Below are positions 9,783 through 19,100 of a DNA stretch of 64,000 nt, piece after piece. The stretch is from NCBI GenBank assembly GCA_913060875.1, contig CAJXSL010000003.1, positions 149,045 through 213,044 of the forward strand, in the 5' to 3' direction. Numbering within the stretch: the stretch's first letter is position 1; the number at the start of each line of letters is the position of its first letter. The notes below the pieces were generated by a model. The model did not search any database and had not been told where the DNA came from. It saw only the letters and a list, made by a program, of their open reading frames with translations. Origin of the DNA: an uncultured Desulfobacteraceae bacterium (GTDB lineage Bacteria > Desulfobacterota > Desulfobacteria > Desulfobacterales > UBA5852). The position numbers and the translations under genes were made by a program.

Positions 9783-11510
9783 ATGAAACACCCGATTATC
9801 GATGACCGTTTTATCATCCTCAAGGACCATCTGGAACGGTTTCTCAAGGATCTGCATGCCTATACCCACGATCTGGGCAGCCCGAACCTGCCGTCCATCG
9901 TCAGTGAGCTTCGCTCCGGGCTGAACGAACCCTTTCTTTTTGTGGTGGTAGGAGAGGTCAAATCCGGGAAAAGCAGTTTTATCAACGCGCTTCTCGGGGA
10001 AAATATCTGCCCGGTGGACGCGGCTCCCTGTACGGATGTCATCCAGGAGATCGTCCATTCGGAAACCCCTTACGAGGATGCGATACGGCCATTTCTGAAA
10101 AAGGTTGGACGACCTTTGGAGATCCTCAAAACCATTGCCATTGTCGACACCCCCGGCACCAACACGGTCATTGAAAACCATCAGGAGATCACCCGCAACT
10201 TTATCCCCAATAGCGATCTCGTCTTGATGGTCTTCCAGGCAAAAAACCCCTATACCCAGTCCGCCTGGGATTTGCTGGACTACATCCGGGAAGACTGGCG
10301 CAAACGCACCGTCTTCATCCTTCAGCAGGCGGACCTGGCCCGTCCCGATGAAATCGAAACCAACATGACCCGGGTCCGGGAGCTGGCCATCCAAAAAGGC
10401 ATCGAACAGCCCCGCATTTTTGCCACCTCCGCGGAACGCGAGCTTCAGCAACAACCCGACAGCGGCTTTGACCAGGTGCGCCGCTTCATCCGGCAGACAG
10501 TCACCGGAGGGCGCCACTACCACCTCAAGCTGTCCTCCATTCTCGAAAGCGCCTCCCAGGTACTGGAACAGGTGGATCTGGCTTTGGCCCAGCGCCGGGA
10601 GCAATTCCAGTCCGACGAGGCCGTTGTGGCCACTATTCGCACGCGCCTGGAGAGCGGTCATCAGCAATCAGCTTATGAACTGCGCACCCTGATTCAGCGC
10701 CTGACGGAAGCCTACGATGCCGCTGCCCACCAGGCCACCGACCGGTTCAGCCAGGGACTGGCCATCGGCAAGTTGTTTGGAAAATCCATCCGCTCCACGC
10801 TGGGACGCAAAACATCGATCAAAAACTGGCTGACAGGTATCCAAAACGACTTCGAAAAGGCGCTCCAAGCCAAAATCGACGCACTGGCCGAAGAGGGGGC
10901 CGACCATTTTCTCGAGGGATTGCATCAACTCCTTAGGTATCTGCTGGATGAACTGGATGAGGTAGAAGGGCATCGGCTGAAGGGTGACGACCTGCTCCTC
11001 AGGATCGACCGACGGCGTATGGACGTCATTGCCACGGTACGGGCCAAAATGGCCGAATCCGTCATGGAAGAGCACTTTGCCACCGATGTGGTCAAAGATT
11101 CGGACAACATGGCCCCGTCCCTGGTAGGGGGCAGTGCCCTGACCGCCCTGGGCGCCTTTCTGCTGACCGTCACCCACGGACTATTTTTTGACATCACCGG
11201 GGGGCTCTTAACCGGTGTCGGTCTCTTTTTGGCCGGCGGGGTGCTGTTTGTCCGCAAGGGCCGTTTGATCCAGCAGTTCCAGGAAAGCCTGGCCGAAGGG
11301 AAAGCCCGATTCGAAGCCGAACTGACTGACCGCCTGTCCCAGCGGTTGAGTCTGATCTATGACGACATTGACCGCAATTTTTTGCCGCTCTACGAATATG
11401 TGGACCAGGAAAAAAATCGTATTGCGCCGTTGTTGGCACAGCTGGACGACTTCCGCGCCCAGCATCAAACCATCGCCACCAAGGTCGGCACGGAACTCAA
11501 AATCAACTGA
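9783..11510 (+). CDS. Dynamin-family GTPase with a membrane hairpin
   Basis: A 575-residue large GTPase. G1 is GEVKSGKSS (residues 57-65), the G2 threonine is in APCTDVIQEI, G3 is DTPG (122-125), and the G4 position reads ILQQADL rather than the usual T/NKxD. A long helical middle region follows, then two adjacent hydrophobic segments (GSALTALGAFLLTVTHGLFF and GLLTGVGLFLAGGVLFV) and a coiled-coil tail. This layout is typical of bacterial dynamin-like proteins that bind or remodel membranes. It stands alone, 139 bp after the YcaO gene. The physiological role is unknown. Confidence 0.86.
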   Translation: MKHPIIDDRFIILKDHLERFLKDLHAYTHDLGSPNLPSIVSELRSGLNEPFLFVVVGEVKSGKSSFINALLGENICPVDAAPCTDVIQEIVHSETPYEDAIRPFLKKVGRPLEILKTIAIVDTPGTNTVIENHQEITRNFIPNSDLVLMVFQAKNPYTQSAWDLLDYIREDWRKRTVFILQQADLARPDEIETNMTRVRELAIQKGIEQPRIFATSAERELQQQPDSGFDQVRRFIRQTVTGGRHYHLKLSSILESASQVLEQVDLALAQRREQFQSDEAVVATIRTRLESGHQQSAYELRTLIQRLTEAYDAAAHQATDRFSQGLAIGKLFGKSIRSTLGRKTSIKNWLTGIQNDFEKALQAKIDALAEEGADHFLEGLHQLLRYLLDELDEVEGHRLKGDDLLLRIDRRRMDVIATVRAKMAESVMEEHFATDVVKDSDNMAPSLVGGSALTALGAFLLTVTHGLFFDITGGLLTGVGLFLAGGVLFVRKGRLIQQFQESLAEGKARFEAELTDRLSQRLSLIYDDIDRNFLPLYEYVDQEKNRIAPLLAQLDDFRAQHQTIATKVGTELKIN

Positions 11511-11724
11511 CCCGTCAATCGGCCACTTTTTTAGATTCCTGCGTCGACAAAACCGGTGGGGCATTCGTCCTTATGCTGTAAAAGGACTATTGGGAAGAGA
11601 CGAATACGCTTCAAATCCCCGCCCCGTATGGCTTGCAACATTGACAGCCATACCCGAATCTGATAGGGGAGACAGCTTGGGGAAGAAGGAAAATTAACCT
11701 TTTGCAAGGAGGTATCAGGGTCCT

Positions 11725-12210
11725 ATGAAGCTCAAAAAGCTGTTGTTCACACTCACACTAGTCGGTATTGCCTGTGTCTTCATGGCAGGGGGACTGCAGG
11801 CCGCCACCGAAGTGGCCGACGTCATTACGATGCAAAACCCGGCCTATGAAAAACACACCAAGGGTATCGTCGAATTTACCCACAAAAAACACGCAACCGA
11901 TTACGGTGCCGCCTGCGGCGACTGCCACCACGACGACAAGGGTCAGCCGCTCACCTCGCTCAAAGAAGGTGACGACGTCAAAGCTTGCATCGAGTGCCAC
12001 AGCAAACCCGGCCAGGTGCCCAAAGAACTGAAAAAGGAATGGCGGGCCAAAAAACTCAAAAAGACCGAAACCGATAAGCTGGCGCGGGAATACCATGCCG
12101 AGGCTGTCCATGACAACTGCATCGGCTGCCACAAGAAATGGAACAAGGAAAACAAGTCCAAGGCAGCACCCGCATCCTGCTCCAAGTGCCATCCCAAGAC
12201 CAAAAAGTAA
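11725..12210 (+). CDS. Tetrahaem cytochrome c3 (class III), periplasmic
   Basis: A 161-residue precursor with a signal peptide (to about residue 26, ending GLQA). Four haem attachment motifs are present (CGDCH, CIECH, CIGCH, CSKCH), plus extra histidines in VEFTHKKHA and the lysine-rich surface typical of cytochrome c3. The family shuttles electrons between periplasmic hydrogenases or formate dehydrogenases and membrane complexes in sulfate reducers. An AAGGAGG lies 12 bp upstream of the ATG, slightly long. In the leader, a 7-bp inverted repeat (GTATGGC at 11626, GCCATAC at 11647) overlaps a TTGACA at 11641. A terminator follows. Confidence 0.93.
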   Translation: MKLKKLLFTLTLVGIACVFMAGGLQAATEVADVITMQNPAYEKHTKGIVEFTHKKHATDYGAACGDCHHDDKGQPLTSLKEGDDVKACIECHSKPGQVPKELKKEWRAKKLKKTETDKLAREYHAEAVHDNCIGCHKKWNKENKSKAAPASCSKCHPKTKK

Positions 12211-12234
12211 GTCCGTCTTAGCTGTTTAAATTTC

Positions 12235-12265
12235 AAGGCGGGGAAACGTTTCCCCGCCTTTTTCT
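12235..12265 (+). terminator. Rho-independent terminator after cytochrome c3
   Basis: A perfect 12-bp stem (AAGGCGGGGAAA with TTTCCCCGCCTT) around a CG turn, followed by TTTTCTATTT. It lies 25 bp after the cytochrome c3 stop and also sits between two convergent genes. Confidence 0.9.
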
Positions 12266-12307
12266 ATTTGCAGAAATCAAATAAAGAAACGGCAGGGCGC
12301 GACATCT

Positions 12308-13723
12308 CTATTTTCCGGATTGGTATTCCCGGGCTTTGGCCACCAGGGCAGGGGCCCATTCCGGAGTACCGGAAGCGTGCAGATGGGTGTAGGTGGCGAG
12401 GACGTTTTTGTAGCACAGGCCGTCCTTGCCGTTGACCAGGCCGGCCCCGCGGGTCATGGTGTAGGCCAGGTCGTCTGCAGATCCTCTCCATTCCAATGCA
12501 CTGGAATAATGGAACTCGTGTCCCTTCAGGGTGATGCCCCGGGGGAAATAGGGGTTTTTGCCGGTCACCTCCAAAACGGTATAGCCGTGACCCTGGGGGC
12601 GCTTGGAAAACCCGAAGGTTACCGGCAGAATACCGGTCATGGTATAGGTCCTGTCCTCGAGCGTCAGACTTTCCCCCAAAAACATCAAACCGCCGCACTC
12701 CGCATAAATCGGCAGGCCGTCATCCGCCAGGTCCTTAAGACGATCGCGAAACCTCTGATTGCCCGCTAATTCGACCGCATGGGTTTCGGGAAATCCGCCC
12801 CCGATATACATGGCATCGATATCCGGGATAGCGTCGTTTCCCAGAGGGCTGAGATATACCAGCCGGGCCCCGGCGGCTTCCAACGCCTCCAGGTTCTCCG
12901 GATAATAGAATTGAAACGCACTATCCCGCAATACCGCGATGGTGGGTGCCTTGGCGTTGGAAGCCACAACCTGCTTTTCCGGTGCGGCGCCAGATTCCGG
13001 CGCTGTCTCCAAAGGCGTCGCGTCTTGCGCCATGCGGATCACCGCTTCGAGATCGATGTGGTTGCGGGCCACTTCCGCCGCCGCCGCAATGGCGGGTAAG
13101 GCCCATTCATGCTCCGGCGTGGGGACCAGCCCCATATGGCGTTCGGGAAAGCGTTGCTGGCGCAACTTGGGGATGGCGCCCAGAACCGGTATACCGCAAT
13201 GTTCTTCGATGCTGCGCCGCAGGATCCCTTCGTGGCGTGCTCCGGCAATGCGGTTGAGGATGACCCCGCCGATGTGCACGGAGGGGTCGAATTGGCTGCA
13301 CCCGGCCACCACGGCCGCCATGGTGCGAGTGGTTTTGGTACCATCGATAATCAGCAGGATGGGCAGCCCCAACAGCTTGGACAATTCCGCCGTGCTGGTT
13401 CCGCCACTTGTGTTGATGCAGTCGTAAATGCCGCGATTGCCCTCGATAACGGCCATGTCGCAGTTGCGGCTGTGCTGGGTGTAGGTCTGCAGGATGCGGC
13501 GTTCGTCAATCAGATAGGTATCCAGATTGTAGCAGGGGCGTGCCTGTGCTGCCATGGACAGCCAGCCGGCATCGATATAATCCGGCCCTTTTTTGAAGGG
13601 GGCCACACGGTGTCCCGAGGATGAAAGGGCCGCAATCAGACCGATGGACACGATGGTTTTGCCGGAGCCGCCCCGCAGGGCACCGACCACGACACCCGGG
13701 GTGTTGTTGTGAGGGTCAGCCAT
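12308..13723 (-). CDS. dsrN: Cobyrinate a,c-diamide synthase homologue (DsrN/CbiA)
   Basis: A 471-residue CbiA/CobB-type amidotransferase. The N-terminal ATP-binding domain starts GVVVGALRGGSGKTIVS, followed by PFKKGPDYID and VIEGNRGIYD. The C-terminal class I glutaminase-like domain has the nucleophile cysteine in IYAECGGLMFLGE and the GHEFHYS histidine region. The CobB/CbiA family amidates cobyrinic acid side chains. The homologue beside dsrABD (DsrN) is proposed to amidate sirohaem for sulfite reductase. It lies downstream of dsrD on the same strand, after 190 bp containing a hairpin, so it may be read through from the dsr promoter. Cobalamin synthesis is the alternative role. Confidence 0.9.
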   Translation of the reverse strand: MADPHNNTPGVVVGALRGGSGKTIVSIGLIAALSSSGHRVAPFKKGPDYIDAGWLSMAAQARPCYNLDTYLIDERRILQTYTQHSRNCDMAVIEGNRGIYDCINTSGGTSTAELSKLLGLPILLIIDGTKTTRTMAAVVAGCSQFDPSVHIGGVILNRIAGARHEGILRRSIEEHCGIPVLGAIPKLRQQRFPERHMGLVPTPEHEWALPAIAAAAEVARNHIDLEAVIRMAQDATPLETAPESGAAPEKQVVASNAKAPTIAVLRDSAFQFYYPENLEALEAAGARLVYLSPLGNDAIPDIDAMYIGGGFPETHAVELAGNQRFRDRLKDLADDGLPIYAECGGLMFLGESLTLEDRTYTMTGILPVTFGFSKRPQGHGYTVLEVTGKNPYFPRGITLKGHEFHYSSALEWRGSADDLAYTMTRGAGLVNGKDGLCYKNVLATYTHLHASGTPEWAPALVAKAREYQSGK

Positions 13724-13850
13724 AGGTTAACCTTACGACCTCGCAATGAAGGCCTATCGTTATGCCGCTTTAGCAAGCACAAAGGCGAAAAGCAGGAGCC
13801 GTTTTATGGAACGCCCCACCTTTCGCCCTGAGTGTATAAATCATCGCATT

Positions 13851-13876
13851 CCGTTACCCCGGTGATAGCGTAACGG
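13851..13876 (-). other. Hairpin between dsrD and dsrN
   Basis: A perfect 7-bp inverted repeat (CCGTTAC, GTAACGG) with a 12-nt loop, in the 190-bp gap after dsrD. There is no T-run on the dsr strand, so it is not a clear terminator. It could be an attenuator or processing site that lowers dsrN relative to dsrABD. Confidence 0.4.
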
Positions 13877-13913
13877 TTTATCAAATCAATGCTATAAATC
13901 GACCGGCGATGGC

Positions 13914-14159
13914 TTAGTCTTCGTGTTCGGCACCGGCCTGCTTGCCGGTACCCGGCAAACCGTACATGGAGGTGCTGCCGCTGGACCAGTATTCCAGGAC
14001 GCCGTCCGTAACGAGCTTGTTGACGATCTTTTTGGCCTCACGGGGCTTCATTTCGAGAATTTTGGATATATCGTTGAAGTAGAACTTGCTTTTGGATTTG
14101 AGCTTCTTGGTCAGACCTTCGACTACTTTGGTTTTCGCCTCTTCATAGTCCATAGCCAT
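13914..14159 (-). CDS. dsrD: DsrD, small activator of dissimilatory sulfite reductase
   Basis: An 81-residue winged-helix protein found only with DsrAB of reductive-type sulfate reducers. The fold is carried by FYFNDISKILEMKPREAKKI and VNKLVTDGVLEYWSSGSTSMYGLP. Published biochemistry shows that DsrD binds DsrAB and stimulates sulfite reduction. It follows dsrB by 80 bp. Its presence indicates sulfate or sulfite reduction rather than sulfur oxidation. Confidence 0.96.
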   Translation of the reverse strand: MAMDYEEAKTKVVEGLTKKLKSKSKFYFNDISKILEMKPREAKKIVNKLVTDGVLEYWSSGSTSMYGLPGTGKQAGAEHED

Positions 14160-14239
14160 GAGGTACCTTCTTTCCTAAGTTGCCGGGGCATGCAATTGAA
14201 ACCATGCCCCGGCCATTAGTATGCATCCCTGAAGCCGGT

Positions 14240-15385
14240 CTAGAACTTGAACTGGCTCGTCTGACGCCAGGTGTAGTACGCCGGATCACGGAAGTCGTCG
14301 ATCAGGTGGTGGGTAAAGGGCAGGTCACATTTCTCGAAGAAACGCTCCCAGCCAATCCGTTCAGCCCACTCGCCCAGACGTTCGTACTTGTTGGCGTCGG
14401 CCGCATAGACCTCGATGATGTGCTTGATGGTTTCGGTCATTTCCGGCCAGCGCGGGGTGTTGTTGGGCTGGAAGGCCACAACGACCTTGGAGAACTTCGG
14501 CGCGCTGATGCGGTTGGAGACCTTGCCACCCACCATCAGGACGATGCCGTCACCTTCCTTGTCGGAAAGCGGCATGGAGGGGCACATGGTGTAGCAGTTG
14601 CCGCAGAACATGCAGCGTTCTTCTTTCACGGCCACACTGTTGACCTTTTCGCCATTGATTTCCACCTTGGCCGGTTTGATGGCGGCGGTGGGGCAGGCGG
14701 CGATGGCCAGCGGAATTTCACACATCTTGTCCAGATATTCATGATCCAGCATGGGCGGTTTGCGGTGGTAGCCCAGGATGGCGATATCCGAGCAGTGCAC
14801 GGCGCCGCACATGTTCAGGCAGCAGGCCATGGAGATGCGCAGGTGGGCCGGCATGCGGTGGTTCTGGAAGTCGGCAAAGACCTCGTCCATGGTCGCCTTG
14901 ACCGTACCGGAAGCGTCCGTGGCCGGGGTGTGGCAATGGATCCAGCCTTGGGTGTGGATGATGTTGGTGATACCGGAACCGGTGCCGCCCACCGGGAACT
15001 TGAAGCTGCCGCCGTCAAACTTGCGGCTTTCCAGATCCTGGAGCAGTGGCTCGACTTTGTCCTTGCTGTCCACCATGAACTCGATGTTGTTGCGCGTGGT
15101 GAAGCGCAGGTGGCCGTCGCAGTGCTTTTCGGCGATCTCGCAGATTTCACGGATGTGGGTGGTGCTCATGAGGCGGGCCCCGCCGCAGCGGACCGTGTAG
15201 ACCTCGTCCCCGGATTCGGCCACGTGGACCAGGACACCCGGTTTCAGGTATTCATGATACAGCCATTTGCCTTTGTTCTTGGCGACGACGGCCGGATAGA
15301 ACTGATCGTATTTTTTCGGACCAATATCGGTGATCCGGTTTTCCATCGGTTTGTCAGGATTGTAACCTGAAGAAACAAATGCCAT
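14240..15385 (-). CDS. dsrB: Dissimilatory sulfite reductase beta subunit
   Basis: A 381-residue DsrB. It starts [20 protein letters not shown] and contains the substrate and sirohaem segments of the family ([27 protein letters not shown]), the cysteine cluster [16 protein letters not shown], and a ferredoxin domain ([13 protein letters not shown]). It forms the alpha2-beta2 core with DsrA and carries the catalytically active sirohaem-[4Fe-4S]. GGGGGA precedes the ATG. It begins 12 bp after dsrA. Confidence 0.98.
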   Translation of the reverse strand: MAFVSSGYNPDKPMENRITDIGPKKYDQFYPAVVAKNKGKWLYHEYLKPGVLVHVAESGDEVYTVRCGGARLMSTTHIREICEIAEKHCDGHLRFTTRNNIEFMVDSKDKVEPLLQDLESRKFDGGSFKFPVGGTGSGITNIIHTQGWIHCHTPATDASGTVKATMDEVFADFQNHRMPAHLRISMACCLNMCGAVHCSDIAILGYHRKPPMLDHEYLDKMCEIPLAIAACPTAAIKPAKVEINGEKVNSVAVKEERCMFCGNCYTMCPSMPLSDKEGDGIVLMVGGKVSNRISAPKFSKVVVAFQPNNTPRWPEMTETIKHIIEVYAADANKYERLGEWAERIGWERFFEKCDLPFTHHLIDDFRDPAYYTWRQTSQFKF

Positions 15386-15397
15386 GGTGCGTCCCCC

Positions 15398-16711
15398 TTA
15401 TCTCTGATGGTGTTTACGGTACTCGTTGATGTCACGGTCCCAGCCGCCTTCCACCTCGTCTTCTTTCCAGAAGATGTAGGGGTTGGTGCGCGGTTCTTTA
15501 ACATGCTGCGGCACCGGGTCGATTCCGGTGGCTTCGAGCAGTTTCTGGAAGCCCTGACGTTTCATGAGCTCACCGAGACGTTCGCGGTTCTTGCCTTCTT
15601 CCATCCACCAGTCCCAGATGTTTTCGATAACTTCCTTGATGTCGTCATAGGGATCTTCCACCTTGACGAAAGGCACCAGCAGGGAACCCATTTGGGCGCC
15701 ATCGAGGATGGGGGCCTTGGCACCCGCCAGGATGGACACGCCGCGGTCGTCGCCGATCCGCAGGGCGCGCGGCATGACGTTGATGCAGTGCATGCAGCGG
15801 GTACATTCTTTGTTGTCGATCTTCAGTTTGCCGTCTTCCATCCACATGCAGTCAGTGGGGCACAGGTCGATGACCTCTTTCTGGATGTCGAAGGGGCCCC
15901 AATCACGGCCGGAATGCGCCCCGGCGTTGGGTGGGAACTCGCCGCCGATGTAAGCCTGAACCGCTTCCTGGTCGATTTTGATGTCGTCTTTCCAGGTACC
16001 GATAAAGGACAGGTCGGCCCGGGCGATAGAGGCCACGCAGCAGTTGGGGCAACCGTCAAACTTGAATTTGAACTTGTAGGGGAAGGCCGGACGATGGAGT
16101 TCGTCCTGGTATTCCTGGGTCAGGGTGTAGCACAGCGCCTGGGTGTCGTAGCAGGCATATTCACAGCGGGCCTGGCCCACACAGTCAGCCGGGGTCCGCA
16201 GGTTGGAGCCGGAGCCGCCCAGGTCCTGGTTAAAATTGTGGGTCAGTTCATAAAACACTTCTTCCAGCTGCGGGGTGGTGGTCCCCAGGAAGATGATGTC
16301 GCCGGTGGAGCCGTGCATGTTGGTGATCCCGCTGCCACGGAAATCCCAAAGGTCACAGAGCTGGCGCAGATACTCGGTGGTGTAGAATTTGCCGCCGGGT
16401 TGGTTCACGCGCATGGTGTGAAAATGGGCCACACCGGGGAAATTGTCCGGCTGGTCACAGTACCGGCCGATGACGCCGCCGCCGTAACCGAAAACGCCCA
16501 CGATGCCGCCATGCTTCCAGTGGGTGGTGCCGTCTGCATAAGAGAGTTCCAGAATACCCAGCAGGTCTTCCACCACGTCCTGGGGAATCTGAAATTCAAT
16601 GTTCTCCGCGTTTTTGGCGCGAACTTCGGCCTGCTGCTTCAAGTCGGACACGAAGCTGGGCCACGGCCCAGTTTCCAGCTGGTCCAACAAAGGCGTTGCG
16701 TGTTTTGCCAT
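15398..16711 (-). CDS. dsrA: Dissimilatory sulfite reductase alpha subunit
   Basis: DsrA, 437 residues from the start chosen here. It opens MAKHATPLLDQLETGPWPSF and has the sirohaem/[4Fe-4S] cysteine motifs CVGQARCEYAC and GCPNCC, plus a ferredoxin domain (LCPTDC, CTRCMHC). With DsrB it reduces sulfite in the cytoplasm and loads DsrC. An ATG two codons upstream (16715-16717) sits only 1 bp after GGAGG; the ATG used here is 7 bp from it and fits better. A long leader and a strong promoter-like pair lie upstream. Confidence 0.98.
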   Translation of the reverse strand: MAKHATPLLDQLETGPWPSFVSDLKQQAEVRAKNAENIEFQIPQDVVEDLLGILELSYADGTTHWKHGGIVGVFGYGGGVIGRYCDQPDNFPGVAHFHTMRVNQPGGKFYTTEYLRQLCDLWDFRGSGITNMHGSTGDIIFLGTTTPQLEEVFYELTHNFNQDLGGSGSNLRTPADCVGQARCEYACYDTQALCYTLTQEYQDELHRPAFPYKFKFKFDGCPNCCVASIARADLSFIGTWKDDIKIDQEAVQAYIGGEFPPNAGAHSGRDWGPFDIQKEVIDLCPTDCMWMEDGKLKIDNKECTRCMHCINVMPRALRIGDDRGVSILAGAKAPILDGAQMGSLLVPFVKVEDPYDDIKEVIENIWDWWMEEGKNRERLGELMKRQGFQKLLEATGIDPVPQHVKEPRTNPYIFWKEDEVEGGWDRDINEYRKHHQR

Positions 16712-17063
16712 CGTCATACCTCCAGTTATGAAATTATTTAACTACCTGGACTTCATTGAAATCGATTTCCATTCATCCAAAATTCGGTTTACTTCACCTC
16801 CTCTCAATATCGATTTATCGTATATGGCAATGCGTTTCTAGGGCATATTCGGGCAAACCATTAAGTCGTTTGATATAGAATTAAACGGTATTCTTGTCAA
16901 TAAAAAAGCATGGTTTCACGGGGTTAAGGGCGCTATCCCACCAGAATCCATTTATCTTGTGAATCCTATCCACTCAACCCCCCTATCTTGTGGTTTTTCG
17001 ACGAACCAACCCGACTCGCCACCGTTCCAGAAAAGGCCTCTGAAATCGGGGCTCACAATCACC
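16712..17063 (-). other. dsr upstream region and long 5' leader
   Basis: This 352-bp stretch carries the dsr promoter candidate (16872-16900) and a predicted leader of roughly 150 nt. The leader contains an isolated strong Shine-Dalgarno-like run, GAGAGGAGGTG, at about 16795-16805 that is not followed by a plausible gene. The part beyond 16900 has no gene that I recognise. Confidence 0.5.
16872..16900 (-). promoter_or_regulatory. Sigma-70-type promoter for dsrABD
   Basis: Read on the dsr strand: TTGACA (16895-16900), a 17-bp spacer, then TATATC (16872-16877). It is a near-consensus housekeeping promoter about 160 bp before the dsrA start, fitting high, constitutive expression. Confidence 0.7.
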
Positions 17064-18224
17064 TTAGAGCCACTCCTGAAGCACTTCGTGCAGCCGGTTA
17101 CCATGGGCTTCCAGGTGGGCTTCGAGCAAATCACTTTCCATCGGCATAAGGCGATAACGCTCCGCCACATGTGCAAGGACCGCCACCAGTTCCCCGGCAC
17201 GATGCGCTCCCATAAGGGCCTTGATTTCAGTTGCCAGCCCCCCGTCCAAGGCGTCAAAGAAACCACGCACCGTTGCCGGCAGGGCCCTTTCCCCGGCCCA
17301 GGCCGGCTGGCCGGTGCCGTCCAAACGGTCGATCCGGTTGCGCAGGGTCAGATTCAGAAAGAAGACGAACAGCGCCATCAGCCGCGTTTCCTGATCCGGG
17401 TCACCGTCAGGCCCTTCCAGGGTCGGGGCATACTGGCGGGTGGTAATAAGCCGTACCTCGGGGTCCGCCCCCTGGATCCGGGCCACAAAATCGCCCGCCG
17501 CGTGGTGCCAGGGATAAATCTGCTCGGTTGTCGCGGGATCAAACGCACGGGTCAACAAATAGGCCGTCTGCCGATGGATTTCGTCCTCTTGCCCCGGGGA
17601 GAGGAAATAGGGCGCGGCCGTCGTATCCCAGACCACCATTCCTTGACGCCCATCCCGGGGATCGATGGACAGGTGGAATTCATGAAAATCGTCAAACCAG
17701 TCCGCCATAAACATCTCGATGGACAGGCCGCCGGGCCCCGGAACCGCGGCGTGACCGTAGACCGTGGGCAGGCGGCCCGGAGGGAGTCGGGGAGACACCC
17801 GCCGGAGAGCGTCCCGTTCACTGGTCATACAAACACCACCGATCGGGGTCACGGCAACATTCAACACCAGCGAAATGGCGTTCCCGCCGACCGGGATGGT
17901 GATGCGCGCCGGATGATAGAACTCACCATGCTTCTCGAGCGTGACCGTCACGGCGCTGGGGGCAGATGCGGTATCCGGGGTGACGTGCGCGGCGAGGGCC
18001 TGGTGGAGGTGGGCACGGCCGGTACCATCAAGATAGGCGTGCACCGCCTGAAAATAGTCGGCGTGGGTGACGATGGGCGGTTCCGCCCCGGGGGCGGAAC
18101 CGTCTCCAGAAACTGTTTTGCGAATAGCCGGCAGCGGACTGGGCCACAAGGCGTGGTCCGGGTCGATGAACCCTGCATAGCCGGTAATGCGATAACGGAT
18201 CTCGATGGCATTTCCCCTGGTCAT
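17064..18224 (-). CDS. Conserved protein of unknown function upstream of dsrAB
   Basis: A 386-residue protein that I do not recognise. It has no signal peptide or membrane segment. Recognisable stretches are DPDHALWPSPLP near the N-terminus, SIEMFMADWFDDFHEFHLSIDPRDG in the middle, and YPWHHAAGDFVAR, which faintly resembles a phosphotransferase loop. The C-terminal 100 residues are helical. The start is uncertain: an ATG at 18224 is used, but a TTG at 18254 overlapping the TPR gene stop is possible. It is transcribed with the TPR gene and points towards dsrA, 352 bp away, so it may be a dsr-linked accessory. Confidence 0.7.
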   Translation of the reverse strand: MTRGNAIEIRYRITGYAGFIDPDHALWPSPLPAIRKTVSGDGSAPGAEPPIVTHADYFQAVHAYLDGTGRAHLHQALAAHVTPDTASAPSAVTVTLEKHGEFYHPARITIPVGGNAISLVLNVAVTPIGGVCMTSERDALRRVSPRLPPGRLPTVYGHAAVPGPGGLSIEMFMADWFDDFHEFHLSIDPRDGRQGMVVWDTTAAPYFLSPGQEDEIHRQTAYLLTRAFDPATTEQIYPWHHAAGDFVARIQGADPEVRLITTRQYAPTLEGPDGDPDQETRLMALFVFFLNLTLRNRIDRLDGTGQPAWAGERALPATVRGFFDALDGGLATEIKALMGAHRAGELVAVLAHVAERYRLMPMESDLLEAHLEAHGNRLHEVLQEWL

Positions 18225-18250
18225 GCCGGGTCCGTTCCGGCCCCGGCCTA

Positions 18251-18877
18251 TCAAGATTGGCGATAAGGTTTCAATTCGTCCAGAATTTGCGGGGCAACCT
18301 CATACCCAAGGGCCGCCGCCCGATCGATATGCTCGATGGCCTTGTCAAAATCCCCTTTTTCCATATAAGCAATGCCCAGATTGTTGTGCGCGATGGGAAA
18401 ATCCGGCTCGATCTTCAGGGCCTGCTGATTGGCCTCGATGCTTTCTTCCACCTCGCCCTTCATCAGGTGGGCCGTGGCCAGGGAAGCGAAGGCCTGGACG
18501 TAGCGGAAATTGAAATGCGTGGCGCGTTTCAGGGAGACAATGGCGTCATCGACATTCCCCATCTGCAAATGCACGAAGCCGATGTTGCCGTGCCCTTCGG
18601 AAAATCCCGGTCTCATTTTGACCGCCTGCTGGTTCCATTTCAGGCAGCCCTCCATGTCGCCCCGACGCAGGCACAGCGCCCCCAACTGGACATAGCCTTC
18701 GGCCAGGCTGGGGCTGCAATCGATCGCCGCCAGCAGTTCCGTTTCCGCTTCCTTAAATTCCTCTATGCCCATGAGGGCCACGGCCAAATTGTAGTGGGAG
18801 GTTCCACAATCCGGGTTCGCGGCAATGGCCTGACGCTGTTGGGCAATATATTCTTGTGCATTCCGAGCTTTATCCAT
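18251..18877 (-). CDS. Tetratricopeptide repeat protein
   Basis: A 208-residue soluble protein made of about five TPR units (for example HYNLAVALMGIEEFKEAETE, AHNNLGIAYMEKGDFDKAIE). TPR arrays bind other proteins. No signal peptide is present. The ATG at 18877 is preceded by GATGAGG at good spacing; the frame is open further upstream but without such a site. It directly precedes, and at most slightly overlaps, the unknown gene that leads to dsrAB. Confidence 0.85.
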   Translation of the reverse strand: MDKARNAQEYIAQQRQAIAANPDCGTSHYNLAVALMGIEEFKEAETELLAAIDCSPSLAEGYVQLGALCLRRGDMEGCLKWNQQAVKMRPGFSEGHGNIGFVHLQMGNVDDAIVSLKRATHFNFRYVQAFASLATAHLMKGEVEESIEANQQALKIEPDFPIAHNNLGIAYMEKGDFDKAIEHIDRAAALGYEVAPQILDELKPYRQS

Positions 18878-19100
18878 TTTGGCAACCTCATCATGATCGA
18901 ATCGCCGAATCGAGCGCTTCGTGAAAACCGCGTCCATTCGAGTAAAAATGGCACCGGTAATACGCCATACCCTTTCCTGTCAAGCAAAAAGGCCGAATTC
19001 TACCATCAAAACAAAGCCTTCACCGCGCTTTTTGCTTGACACGACCTCTACATTTCTTTACCTCTCGGGGACTTGGACCTTTTCAGGCAATCGACTCTAT

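Noticed and set aside
14180-16741. Very long open frames antisense to dsrA and dsrB (about 396 and 444 codons)
   Set aside because: They lie exactly opposite highly conserved genes, have no family motif or ribosome site, and follow from the codon bias of G+C-rich DNA.
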